A DNA stretch of 64,000 bases from Paraburkholderia rhizosphaerae (GTDB lineage: Bacteria; Pseudomonadota; Gammaproteobacteria; Burkholderiales; Burkholderiaceae): assembly GCF_004366595.1 (NCBI RefSeq), contig NZ_SORE01000017.1:62001-126000 (forward strand), written 5' to 3'. The notes under the pieces were generated by a model. That model had not been told where the DNA came from. It made no database searches and was given only the letters and a program-made list of their open reading frames with translations. A program made the translations under genes and the position numbers. This document shows positions 50,741 to 59,958 of the stretch, piece by piece (position 1 is the stretch's first letter; each line of letters begins with the position of its first letter).

Positions 50741-53452
50741 CTACACCCGCTTCGCCACATGGCGGATGGTGTCGATCAGGACTTCCGCGGCGACCGGCTT
50801 GGTCAGGTGAACGGCAAAGTCCTCGAGCGGGGGGGCATGCAACGCCTGCGGCGGCAGTTCCGTGTAGCCGGTCAACGCAATTGCCGTCATCCGCTCGCTC
50901 ACCGCGATCGATTGCCGCGCTTCCAGCTCGCGCACGCGCCGCAGCACGTCGTAGCCACTTTCAGCCGCGAGCACGATATCGGACAACAACACCTGGGGCC
51001 ACGCATCGCGACGCGCATCGGCAAGACGCTGCACCGCCTCGTCACCCGATGACGCGAGCAGCACGCGCGCACCGCTCGCGGTCAACACCGCCTCGAGTGC
51101 GTCGCGAGCTTCCTCCTGGTCGTCGATTGCCAACACTGTCACGCCAGTCAGCGGTTCGGCCGTCGCCCGCGCGGACGGCAGCGCGGAGTCTTGGGCAGGT
51201 ATAGCATCGACGCCTTCGGCAGGTTGTGCGCGGGCCGTTTCCGCAATACCCGCATCGACGACCGGCCGCAGCGGAATCACCGCGACATAAGCAACACGGT
51301 CGCCGACCTGCGTCGCAGTCAACCCGCCGCCCCACGCCGACAGCGTCGACTCGATTCGTCGCGCGGTTTGCTGCGGCAATTCCTCGGGTCGCGCGTGGTC
51401 GCCGCACACGCTCACCCATGCGTGATTCGCGTGACGCTCGGCGCGCAGCGCAACCGTTTCACCCGCGCCTGCGTGTTCGATCTCGTTGCGGCACAGGTCC
51501 GCGACAATCTGTTTGAGCTCGGCCGGGTCGCCGGTTGCACATAGCGGACTATCGGCTATCGATACCTGCCAGCGAACCCTGCGCCGTGCGATTTCACCGC
51601 GCAGGTCCGCGGATACCTGTGCGATAAGCGGCCCCAGCTCGACCGCCCGCGCGGTGACCTTGCGTTGCATGTGCTCGAGTTCCCCCTGCTGCCATTGCAA
51701 CGCCCACATCTTCGCGTAGACGCCATCGCGCGCGAGCAGATCGGCATGCGCGCCCTGCTCGACGATGCGCCCATGCTCCATCACGAGGATCCAGTCGGAA
51801 TCGACGACCGTCGACAGCCGGTGCGCGATCGCGATCGACGTGCGGCCTCGTGCGAGCCGGTTCAGTTCGGTCTGGATCGCGCGCTCGGATCGCGTGTCGA
51901 GTGCCGACGTCGCTTCGTCGAACACGATAATGCGCGGATTCTTCAGGATGGCCCGCGCGATCGCAATCCGCTGGCGCTCTCCACCCGACAAGCGCAAGCC
52001 ACGTTCGCCGACGCGCGTGTCATAGTGATCGGGCAGCCGCTCGATAAATTCGTCGAGTTGCGCGGCGCGCGCGGCGCGGACGACATCGGCGCGCGTTGCG
52101 CCCGGACGCCCATAGGCGATGTTGTACGCGATCGTATCGTTGAACAGCACGGTGTCCTGCGGCACGATGCCGACCGCTTCGCGCAGGCTCCTTTGCGTGA
52201 CGGAGCGCAGGTCCTGTCCGTCGATCCGCACGCTGCCCGCGCTCGGCTGGTACAAGCGGAACAGCAGTCGCACGAGCGTCGATTTGCCCGAACCGCTGCC
52301 GCCGACCACCGCAAGCCGATGCCCGGGGTGCACATGGAAGTTGACGTCGCGCAACACCTGCCGCGCGGCATCGTAAGCGAAGTCCACATGCTGGAATTCG
52401 ATGCCGCCCTGCGTGACGACGAGCGGCCGCGCATCGCGCAGATCGATATCTTCGCCCCGCACACCCTGCGCGGCGAGAATCGCGAACATCCGCTCGACAT
52501 TGACTTTGGCATCGTTCGTCTCACGAAACACGACGCCGAGCGTGTTCAGCGGCATGCAGACCTGAATGATGTACGCGTTGATCAGCACCAGGTCCCCCAC
52601 GCTCAGTTGGCGCGCGATCACGAACTGCACCGCCAGCAACAGCACCGCCGCAACGCCGGCGGCAACCACCCCGCTTTGCCCGATATGCAGTGCGGTGAGT
52701 GCGCGTTGGTTCGCAATGCGCGCGTCGATCCATTGCTGGAGCACATCGTCGAGTCGCCGGCTCTCGACGTCTTCCGTCGCGAAGAACTTGACGGTGTCGT
52801 AGTTGAGCAAGCTATCGACCAGCCGCGCATCCGACTGCGCTTCCAGCGCATTCACGCGCCGCTGCACAACGAGCCGCCGCCGCGTAAAAACAAACGTGTA
52901 CACCGCATAGCAGACGAAGGTGATCGCAATTGCTGCGGTGAAAAGCCATGAATATCCCCGCGCAAGAATAATGACGATCGTCACGATTTCTATAAAGGTC
53001 GGCACGATCGCGAAAATCGCGGTGCCCAGCAGAAAACCGATACCGTCCGCGCCTTTCTGCACATCGCGCACCACGGTGCCGGTTTCCCGTTGCGCGTGAA
53101 ACCGTGCGCCAAGCCGGTGCAGATGCGCAAACGTGCGCTCGGTAAACGATGCGACCGTGCGCTGCGTGACCGCGCTGAATACCACGTCGCGTGCTTCGTT
53201 TAGCGCGTCGCCGAGAAACCGCAGCAGCGCATAGGCCAGCACCAGGAAAACCGGGAAGACAAGCGCCGGCGCGGACCCGCCCAGATCGTCGACGATTTCC
53301 CGCAGCGCAAGCGGCATCGCGACGGACGCGAGCTTGCCGCAAACCATCAGTGCAAACGACGCGAGTGTGATCGCGCGGTATTGCAGCAGCGCGTTCCATA
53401 AATCGATCGCGATGCGGTTTCTCATCTGGCGCCGATGGTCGATTCCGGTCAT
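50741..53452 (-). CDS. Atm1-type ABC exporter fused to HATPase-like and receiver domains
   Basis: 903 aa in one frame. Residues 20-315 are the six-helix exporter domain with the Atm1 hallmark DARLVDSLLNYDTVKFFATE. The nucleotide-binding domain has Walker A GGSGSGKST (384-392), signature LSGGERQ (488-494), Walker B IIVFDEAT (508-515) and His544. Residues about 600-730 resemble a histidine-kinase ATPase: IVADLCRNEIEHAGAG keeps the N-box Asn656, but the DxGxG box is lost and only GGGL remains. A receiver spans about 770-900 with Asp777-778, acceptor Asp825 (VLLSDIVLA) and Lys885. No HisKA His is visible. Start 53452 has GGAAGGAG immediately upstream. Confidence 0.85.
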   Translation of the reverse strand: MTGIDHRRQMRNRIAIDLWNALLQYRAITLASFALMVCGKLASVAMPLALREIVDDLGGSAPALVFPVFLVLAYALLRFLGDALNEARDVVFSAVTQRTVASFTERTFAHLHRLGARFHAQRETGTVVRDVQKGADGIGFLLGTAIFAIVPTFIEIVTIVIILARGYSWLFTAAIAITFVCYAVYTFVFTRRRLVVQRRVNALEAQSDARLVDSLLNYDTVKFFATEDVESRRLDDVLQQWIDARIANQRALTALHIGQSGVVAAGVAAVLLLAVQFVIARQLSVGDLVLINAYIIQVCMPLNTLGVVFRETNDAKVNVERMFAILAAQGVRGEDIDLRDARPLVVTQGGIEFQHVDFAYDAARQVLRDVNFHVHPGHRLAVVGGSGSGKSTLVRLLFRLYQPSAGSVRIDGQDLRSVTQRSLREAVGIVPQDTVLFNDTIAYNIAYGRPGATRADVVRAARAAQLDEFIERLPDHYDTRVGERGLRLSGGERQRIAIARAILKNPRIIVFDEATSALDTRSERAIQTELNRLARGRTSIAIAHRLSTVVDSDWILVMEHGRIVEQGAHADLLARDGVYAKMWALQWQQGELEHMQRKVTARAVELGPLIAQVSADLRGEIARRRVRWQVSIADSPLCATGDPAELKQIVADLCRNEIEHAGAGETVALRAERHANHAWVSVCGDHARPEELPQQTARRIESTLSAWGGGLTATQVGDRVAYVAVIPLRPVVDAGIAETARAQPAEGVDAIPAQDSALPSARATAEPLTGVTVLAIDDQEEARDALEAVLTASGARVLLASSGDEAVQRLADARRDAWPQVLLSDIVLAAESGYDVLRRVRELEARQSIAVSERMTAIALTGYTELPPQALHAPPLEDFAVHLTKPVAAEVLIDTIRHVAKRV

Positions 53453-53876
53453 CTCCTTCCCGTCCGCTAAAGCGTTCGCATTGCGCGGCAAAGCCGCATC
53501 GAAGCTCTGCGAGCGAGATTCGGTCCCGCACCGCGGTTTCGCGAACGCGCCGTGCGCATCGCGCGCCGTCACGGCTCCGCGTGAGCTGCGCCGGTCGCCC
53601 TTGCAATATTCATCGAAGAGGCTGCGCGCGACGCGAGCCCATCCTGCTTTTACATGCCGGATGTAAATCAGGGTGCGCCACAGCGCTTCGGAAAACCCGC
53701 AACGACGGAAATAACAGTGCGTGCGCTGCCGTTCGTTGGAAATGCCCATGCTCATCGTTGGCACATCGGATGCTGAAACTGGTGCATGCGCCGGCTCGAG
53801 CATTGAGGAGTCAGGCTCGATCACCGAGGTAACCGTCGCCCACTATCAGTCTGACCACGAATGAAGAGGAACCCAA
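53453..53876. other. Intergenic region, about 420 bp
   Basis: The minus-strand frame of the ABC gene stays open to 53824 without stops, but the translated part is Arg/Cys-rich and has no ribosome site or hydrophobic segment, so it is treated as non-coding. The region must contain divergent promoters for the ABC gene and the GT4 gene. No clear motif was found. Confidence 0.4.
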
Positions 53877-55166
53877 ATGAAAATCGCCCTGATCAGCGAA
53901 CACGCGTCGCCGCTTGCACTTGCTGGCGGTGTCGATAGCGGCGGCCAGAACATCTATGTCGCTAACGTCGCGCGGCAACTGCACCGGGCAGGGCATCAGG
54001 TCGACGTGTTCACACGGCGCGACCGGTCGCTCTTGCCGCTGGTGTCCGAAATGGACGGTATCCGGATCGTCAATGTTCCCGCGGGCCCGCCGCGGCAACT
54101 CGCGAAAGAACGGCTGCTGCCGTACATGAACGAGTTTGCCGAGTTCCTCATTTCTTTCTTCCAGAAAGAGAGGCACCCCTATCATCTGATGCACGCGAAC
54201 TTCTTTATGTCGGGCCTCGCCGCACTAAAGGTGAAGCACGCGCTACGGATACCGGTCGTCACGACCTTCCATGCGCTCGGTCGCGTGCGGCGCATTCATC
54301 AGGGCGACGACGATGGCTTTCCCGATGAGCGCTTCGCGATTGAAGACGACCTTGTCCAACATTCGGACGCGGTCATCGCCGAATGCCCGCAAGACGAGAC
54401 TGATCTGATCGAGCTATATCACGCGAACCCCGATCGGATCGAAATCGTGCCGTGCGGGTTCGACATCGACGAATTGCAGCAGGTCGACCGCGACGACGCG
54501 CGAGCCGCACTCGGCTGGCCGTGCGACCGGTTCATCGTGCTCCAGCTGGGCCGGCTCGTGCAGCGCAAGGGCATCGACAATGTGATTCGCGGTATGGGCG
54601 CGCTCAGGCGTGATTACGGCATCGACGCGCAGCTTTATATCGTGGGCGGTAATTCCGAGGCGCCGAACGAAATCGCGACGCCGGAGATTGCCCGCCTGCG
54701 CGGCATCGCGCAGCGCGAACAGGTGGCCACCCAGACGACGTTCGTCGGCCGGCGCGGCCGCGCCCATTTAAGCCAGTTCTATAGCGCAGCCGATGTGTTC
54801 GTGACGACGCCGTGGTACGAGCCTTTCGGCATCACGCCGGTCGAGGCGATGGCGTGCGGTACACCGGTGATCGGCGCGGACGTCGGCGGCATTCGTTACT
54901 CGGTCAAGCATGGCGAGACCGGCTGGCTCGTGCCGCCGCGCGATCCGTCCGCGTTGGCGGCCCGCCTCGCGGCTCTGTACCGCGACCCCGCCCTCGCGCG
55001 GCAAATGGGCATCGCCGGCGCGGCGCGCGCACATGCAGAGTTCACGTGGCAAGGCGTCGCGCAATCGCTCGAGGCGGTGTACCGGCAGGTCGCCAAGGTG
55101 CCGCGGCCACGCCGCGAAGCCGCGGCGCAGCAACGCCGTTCGGCTGTCGGCGCAGCGTATGGCTAA
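53877..55166 (+). CDS. GT4 family glycosyltransferase (MshA/sucrose-synthase-like)
   Basis: A 429-aa GT-B enzyme. The N-domain has HASPLALAGGVDSGGQNIYV and HANFFMSGLAAL; the C-domain has VLQLGRLVQRKGIDNVIRGM and the donor-binding FYSAADVFVTTPWYEPFG followed by EAMACGTPVIGADVGG. The GGVDSGGQNIYV opening groups it with MshA and sucrose-phosphate synthase-type transferases. Start 53877 has GAGGAA upstream. It is the first of a plus-strand run and may be co-transcribed with gmhB 90 bp downstream. Confidence 0.88.
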   Translation: MKIALISEHASPLALAGGVDSGGQNIYVANVARQLHRAGHQVDVFTRRDRSLLPLVSEMDGIRIVNVPAGPPRQLAKERLLPYMNEFAEFLISFFQKERHPYHLMHANFFMSGLAALKVKHALRIPVVTTFHALGRVRRIHQGDDDGFPDERFAIEDDLVQHSDAVIAECPQDETDLIELYHANPDRIEIVPCGFDIDELQQVDRDDARAALGWPCDRFIVLQLGRLVQRKGIDNVIRGMGALRRDYGIDAQLYIVGGNSEAPNEIATPEIARLRGIAQREQVATQTTFVGRRGRAHLSQFYSAADVFVTTPWYEPFGITPVEAMACGTPVIGADVGGIRYSVKHGETGWLVPPRDPSALAARLAALYRDPALARQMGIAGAARAHAEFTWQGVAQSLEAVYRQVAKVPRPRREAAAQQRRSAVGAAYG

Positions 55167-55256
55167 CACGGTTCGCGCTGTCGACCCGATGTGGCGAGCC
55201 GTGCGCAGCCGACACGTATCACGGCTTTTTCTCTAACTGTTCTTCCCACTCCAACT

Positions 55257-55886
55257 ATGGCCAATGATGAGCTGCTACCCGGCAGCCGTGCCGTCTTTCT
55301 CGACAAGGACGGCACGTTGCTCGAAGACGTTCCATACAACGTCGACCCGCGCACAATGCGATTCGCACCCGGCGCCCGGGACGCGCTCGAGCTGCTGCGC
55401 GACTATCCGTTCAAGCTGATCGTGGTCAGCAATCAGGGCGGCGTCGCGCAGGGTCGCTTTGCGATCGGCGCACTGGATGCGGTCCGCCACCGTCTTCGCG
55501 AAATGTTCGCGTCATGCGGCGCGTTGCTGCACGCGTTCTACTGGTGCCCGCATGATCCGCGCGGACACGTCGCGCCGTTCGCCAATGCGTGCGACTGCCG
55601 CAAACCGGCGCCCGGCATGCTGTTGCAAGCGGCGCGGGAACACGATATCGATCTGCGCACGTCGTGGCTGGCCGGCGACATCCTCGACGACATCGAGGCC
55701 GGCAATCGCGCGGGTTGCCGCACGATCCTGCTGAACAACGGCAACGAGACCGAATGGCGCAACGCGGCGCAGCGCACGCCGTTTGCGTACGCGCGCGATC
55801 TGTACGAAGCCGCGCAGTTCATCGTGCGCACACACGAGCACGAAAACCGGTCCGCCACCGAACCCGCACCCGGAGTCGCGCGATGA
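55257..55886 (+). CDS. gmhB: D-glycero-D-manno-heptose 1,7-bisphosphate phosphatase
   Basis: A 209-aa HAD-IIIA phosphatase. DxDxT motif in FLDKDGTLLEDVPYNV, VSNQGGVAQGRF, the zinc-binding Cys/His set in WCPHDPRG and CDCRKPAPGMLLQA, and the GDILDDIEAGNRAG metal motif, all as in GmhB. It removes a phosphate during ADP- or GDP-heptose synthesis. The C-terminal extension after about residue 185 is charged. Its stop overlaps the next start (ATGA at 55883). gmhA and hldE-type genes are not in the window. Confidence 0.9.
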   Translation: MANDELLPGSRAVFLDKDGTLLEDVPYNVDPRTMRFAPGARDALELLRDYPFKLIVVSNQGGVAQGRFAIGALDAVRHRLREMFASCGALLHAFYWCPHDPRGHVAPFANACDCRKPAPGMLLQAAREHDIDLRTSWLAGDILDDIEAGNRAGCRTILLNNGNETEWRNAAQRTPFAYARDLYEAAQFIVRTHEHENRSATEPAPGVAR

Positions 55887-57106
55887 CGGATTTGTCGGAC
55901 CTCGCCAGCCCGTCGTTCGCGCATGCGCATGTCGCCGCATCGGCGCCGCTGAATCCGTGGGGCACGGAAGTCAAACGCATTCTCTGCGTACGCACAGACA
56001 ACCTCGGCGACGTACTGATGACGACGCCTGCATTGCGCGCGCTGCGCGATGCAGTGCCGGGCCGGCATCTGACGCTACTGACGTCGGCGGCCGGCTGCGC
56101 GCTCGCGCCGTTTCTGCCGGACATCGACGACGCGATTCGCTATGACGCGCCGTGGTGCCGCCATCGACCGGCGCAAGCGTTCGCTGCCGATCTCGCAATG
56201 CGCACGCTGCTGCACGAACGGAAATTCGACGCCGCGGTGATCTTCACGGTGTATAGCCAGAACCCGCTCCCCGCCGCGACGCTTTGCTATCTGGCCGGCA
56301 TCGAACGGCGTCTTGCACGATGCCGCGAGAATCCATATGCGTTGTTAAGTGACTGGCTGCCCGAGCGCGAGCCCGAGCAAGGGACGCAGCACGAGGTGCC
56401 GCGGCAACTGTCGCTGGTCGGTGCGGTCGGTGCGCACGCCGCTGACACACGCATGCGGTTGCGCGTAACGGACCTTGAACGGGCCGCGCTCGATGCCGAG
56501 CTTGTGGCCCGCGGCATCGACGCCAGTACGCCCGTTATCGTCGTGCACCCTGGTGCGAGCGCCGCATCGCGCCGCTACCCGGCGGAACGGTTCGGGCTGG
56601 CCTGCGCCGCGCTCGTGCACGAGACGGGCATGCAAGTGCTCGTCACCGGCGGCGCCGACGAAGCCTCGCTCGCACACGCGTTGCGCGCCGCGGCGGGAGC
56701 GTCTTCGCAGCGACTGATTCATGACCTGACCGATGCGCTCGACTTCGGTCCGTTCGCTGCATTGATCGAGCGTGCGCGCGTGCTGGTCTCGAACAACAGT
56801 GGCCCGGTGCATATCGCGTCCGCGCTCGGCACGCCGGTCGTCGATCTGTACGCGCTGACCAATCCGCAGCATGGGCCGTGGCAAACCCCGCACCGCGTGC
56901 TGTTTCGCGACGTCGAATGCCGCTGGTGCTATCGCAGCGTGTGCCCGCAAGGCCATCACGCGTGCCTGCTGGGCGTCGAACCGCGCGACGTGGTCGACGC
57001 AACACGCGATCTGCTCGAAGAAACCCGCACGCGTACCGCGCCCGTGGCCGCGTCGCTGGACGAACCCGTGGCCGCACGCGCACTGGACGCTTCTCGCCCT
57101 CTCTGA
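55883..57106 (+). CDS. GT9 heptosyltransferase-like protein (first copy)
   Basis: A 407-aa GT-B enzyme of family 9. It has RTDNLGDVLMTTPALRALRD, VVHPGASAASRRYPAERFGL and VSNNSGPVHIASALGTPVVD, the ADP-heptose-binding elements of WaaC/WaaF/WaaQ-type transferases. An extra Cys cluster follows (VECRWCYRSVCPQGHHACL), typical of a group of bacterial GT9 enzymes of unknown acceptor. Start 55883 overlaps the gmhB stop. Together they imply heptose incorporation into a surface glycan. Confidence 0.88.
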   Translation: MTDLSDLASPSFAHAHVAASAPLNPWGTEVKRILCVRTDNLGDVLMTTPALRALRDAVPGRHLTLLTSAAGCALAPFLPDIDDAIRYDAPWCRHRPAQAFAADLAMRTLLHERKFDAAVIFTVYSQNPLPAATLCYLAGIERRLARCRENPYALLSDWLPEREPEQGTQHEVPRQLSLVGAVGAHAADTRMRLRVTDLERAALDAELVARGIDASTPVIVVHPGASAASRRYPAERFGLACAALVHETGMQVLVTGGADEASLAHALRAAAGASSQRLIHDLTDALDFGPFAALIERARVLVSNNSGPVHIASALGTPVVDLYALTNPQHGPWQTPHRVLFRDVECRWCYRSVCPQGHHACLLGVEPRDVVDATRDLLEETRTRTAPVAASLDEPVAARALDASRPL

Positions 57107-57115
57107 CATGGAGCG

Positions 57116-58873
57116 ATGCATATGTACACACTTGGAATCAATGCGGTCTATCACGACAGCGCGGCGGCTCTGCTGCGCGACGGCGTGGTGCTGGCCGCCG
57201 CCGAAGACGAGCGCTTCACGCACATCAAGCACGCCAAGCGGCCGGTGCCGTTTTCGACGTGGCAGTTGCCGTTCGATGCGATCGACTATTGCCTCGCCGC
57301 CGCGGGCATAACGCTCAAGGATGTCGACCACGTCGCGTATTCGTACGACCCGGCGCTGTTCGCAGGCATGCCGAAAACGCCCGGCGCGACGATCACGTTA
57401 CCGTTCGACCCGGCAGGCCAGCCGCACACGAACCCGTCCGAATCGCCATGGGACCCGCTGTTTCTCAGCTATATCGCGAATGCGAAAGCGCAGTTGCTCG
57501 ACGGCGCGCCGCATCATCTGGCGCGGCGCTTTCGCGATGTCGACCGGCGCAACGGTTTCAGCTGGCACTTCGTCGACCACCATCTCGCGCATGAAGCGAG
57601 CGCATTTCTCGCGAGCCCGTTCGACGACACCGCGGTGCTGACGATGGACGGCCGCGGCGAAGGCGTGACTACCAGCATGGGACGGTTCGTCGGTGGCGCA
57701 TACCAGCGGCTGCGCCAGGTCGAACTGCCGCATTCGCTCGGCCTGCTGTACGAAGCAGTGACGGACTGGCTCGGCTTCCTGCATTCGTCCGACGAGTACA
57801 AGGTGATGGCGCTCGCGTCGTTCGGCGAGCCAGTCTACGCCGCGCAGTTTCGAGAAATCGTCAAGGTCAGGCAGGACGGCAGTTACACGGTGGATGCGCC
57901 GCGTCTCGTCGAACGCTTCGGTGCGCCGCGCGAACGCGGCGGGCCGCTCGAACAGCGGCACTTCAACATCGCGAGTTCGCTGCAATGCGTGCTGGAAGAG
58001 ACCGTGTTGCGGCTTGCCGGGTGGCTACACCAGCAAACCGGCTTGCCCCGGCTGTGCATGGCGGGTGGCGTCGCGCTCAACTGCGTGATGAATTCGAAGG
58101 TGCGCGACCTCGGTCCGTTCGATGACATCTGGGTGCAGCCGGCGGCCGGCGACGCAGGCACCGCGCTGGGCGCAGCGTTATGGATCGATTATCGCGAACG
58201 CGGCGACCGTGTCCGGCATTGGCGAATGGATCACGCGTACCTCGGCCCCGAGTACGCGGACGACGAGATCGAGCAATTCTTGCGCTGGTCGAAGATTCCC
58301 TATCGGCGCGCGACGGATATCGCCGATGAAGGAGCCCAGATGCTGGTCGACGGCAAAGTGATCGGCTGGTATCAGGGGCGTACCGAGTTCGGTCCTCGCG
58401 CGCTCGGTTCGCGCTCGATCCTTGCGTCGCCGATCGAAGCTTCGATGCAGGCCCGCTTGAACGACATCAAGGACCGTGAAGACTTCCGGCCGGTTGCGCC
58501 GGTGGTACTGGAAGAACATGCGGCCGACTGGTTCGTCGGCGGGCAGCGCGCGCCGTTCATGCTGTTTATCTTCGATGTGCGCGAAGAGAAAGCCGCGCGG
58601 ATTCCCGCGGTGCGCCATGTCGACGGCACCGCGCGCATACAGACGATCAATCGCGCGCAGCATCCGCTCTACTATGACCTCGTCGACGCGTTTTACCGGC
58701 GCACCGGCGTTCCCGTGCTGGTCAATACGTCGTTCAATACGCGCGGCGAACCGATGGTGAACTCGCCACGCGATGCGATTGAGTCGTTCTGGACGTCGCC
58801 GCTCGATGCGCTTGCGATCGGGCCGTTCATTGTCGAGAAGGACGGCGCCGGCGCGACCGTGGCCAGATCATGA
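57116..58873 (+). CDS. NodU/CmcH-type O-carbamoyltransferase
   Basis: 585 aa. The N-terminal domain begins TLGINAVYHDSAAALL and holds the metal-binding VDHHLAHEASAFLA; the middle has LTMDGRGEGVTTSMG; the C-terminal YrdC-like domain ends RTEFGPRALGSRSILASP and GVPVLVNTSFNTRGEPMV. These are the blocks of carbamoyltransferases that make carbamoyl-AMP from carbamoyl phosphate and transfer it to a sugar hydroxyl, as in nodulation factors and antibiotics. Start 57116 (or 57122) lies nine bases after the GT9 stop. It overlaps the next start by four bases. Confidence 0.92.
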   Translation: MHMYTLGINAVYHDSAAALLRDGVVLAAAEDERFTHIKHAKRPVPFSTWQLPFDAIDYCLAAAGITLKDVDHVAYSYDPALFAGMPKTPGATITLPFDPAGQPHTNPSESPWDPLFLSYIANAKAQLLDGAPHHLARRFRDVDRRNGFSWHFVDHHLAHEASAFLASPFDDTAVLTMDGRGEGVTTSMGRFVGGAYQRLRQVELPHSLGLLYEAVTDWLGFLHSSDEYKVMALASFGEPVYAAQFREIVKVRQDGSYTVDAPRLVERFGAPRERGGPLEQRHFNIASSLQCVLEETVLRLAGWLHQQTGLPRLCMAGGVALNCVMNSKVRDLGPFDDIWVQPAAGDAGTALGAALWIDYRERGDRVRHWRMDHAYLGPEYADDEIEQFLRWSKIPYRRATDIADEGAQMLVDGKVIGWYQGRTEFGPRALGSRSILASPIEASMQARLNDIKDREDFRPVAPVVLEEHAADWFVGGQRAPFMLFIFDVREEKAARIPAVRHVDGTARIQTINRAQHPLYYDLVDAFYRRTGVPVLVNTSFNTRGEPMVNSPRDAIESFWTSPLDALAIGPFIVEKDGAGATVARS

Positions 58874-59958
58874 ACGTCGCGCATCCGCTTTCTGCCAGCG
58901 CCGTCGCAGCCTCAACGGCAGCGCACGCGGCTGCGTCCGATGACGCGGTCGCCCAGGACGCACGCATCGCGGCATCGACGAGCGTCGACGTGTCGGTCGT
59001 CGTGCCGACGTGGCGGCGCCCCGCGCTGCTCGAAACATGTTTGCACGCGTTAGCGGCACAGCATCTCGACTGCGCGCGCTATGAAATCATCGTCTGCGAC
59101 GACGGTCCGGACGACGCGACGCGCACGCTCGTCGACCGCTTCGCAGCCGCGCAGTTGGCACGCGGCGGCGTCGTGCGATATATGCCGGTCACCGCAACGC
59201 AAGGGCCCGCGGCCGCTCGCAATGTAGGCTGGCGTATCGCACGCGCACCGCTGATCGCGTTTACCGACGACGATACGATTCCGTCGCCGCACTGGCTGCG
59301 TGCCGGGATCGCCGCTGCCGCCGCGCACGACGCTGACGCAGTGAGCGGCCGCATCGAGATGCCATTGCCCGACCTCCCGACCGACTACGAACGCGACGCG
59401 AGCGGGCTCGCCCGCGCGGAATTCGCGACCGCGAATGTGTTCGTGCGCCGCGCGGCGCTCGCGGCGGCAGGCGGTTTCGACGAGCGCTTTACCGCCGCAT
59501 GGCGCGAGGACTCCGACTTGCAGTTCACGCTGCTCGCGGCAGGTCGCCGGATCGTGCGCGCCGACGATGCAGTCGTGATTCATCCGGTGCGGCCCGCGCG
59601 CTGGGGCGTCAGCCTGCAGCAGCAGAAAAAAAGCCGCTTCGACGCGCTGCTGTTTCGCAAGCATCCAGCGCTGTTTCGGCAGCGTATCGGTGCGCGCCCG
59701 CCATTGCGCTACTACGCGACGGTCGCCTGCGCCGTATTCGCGTGCGTTGCATGGCTGGCCGGCAAAGGCACGCCGGGCGTCGTTGCCGCGGCGCTGTGGG
59801 CGCTGCTCACCGCGCAATTTTGTGCGCAGCGGCTACGTGGTACGCGTCGCCACTGGCGCCATCTGGCGGAGATGGTGTGGACGTCGATGCTAATTCCGTT
59901 TCTGTCCGTCTACTGGCGTCTGTATGGCGCGCTACGTTTTGGGGTGGTGTTCCTGTGA
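58870..59958 (+). CDS. GT2 glycosyltransferase with C-terminal membrane helices
   Basis: 362 aa. An Ala/Ser-rich N-terminus (1-35) precedes VSVVVPTWRRPALLETCL and IVCDDGPDDATRTLVDRF; the metal motif is LIAFTDDDTIPSPHWL near residue 135, followed by EDSDLQFTLLAAGRRIVRADD. Two or three hydrophobic helices lie after about residue 290 (ACAVFACVAWLAGKGTPGVV, WTSMLIPFLSVYWRLYGALR), anchoring it at the inner membrane. The start overlaps the carbamoyltransferase stop, and the next gene overlaps its stop. Confidence 0.85.
   Translation: MNVAHPLSASAVAASTAAHAAASDDAVAQDARIAASTSVDVSVVVPTWRRPALLETCLHALAAQHLDCARYEIIVCDDGPDDATRTLVDRFAAAQLARGGVVRYMPVTATQGPAAARNVGWRIARAPLIAFTDDDTIPSPHWLRAGIAAAAAHDADAVSGRIEMPLPDLPTDYERDASGLARAEFATANVFVRRAALAAAGGFDERFTAAWREDSDLQFTLLAAGRRIVRADDAVVIHPVRPARWGVSLQQQKKSRFDALLFRKHPALFRQRIGARPPLRYYATVACAVFACVAWLAGKGTPGVVAAALWALLTAQFCAQRLRGTRRHWRHLAEMVWTSMLIPFLSVYWRLYGALRFGVVFL

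Noticed and set aside
53453-53824. 124-residue N-terminal extension of the ABC fusion
   Set aside because: The extension has no hydrophobic or domain content; a purine-rich ribosome site and the exporter N-terminus favour 53452.
59499-59954. Long open frame upstream of the second GT9 gene
   Set aside because: It lies inside the GT2 gene in another frame and lacks a ribosome site; the GTG at 59955 overlaps the GT2 stop.
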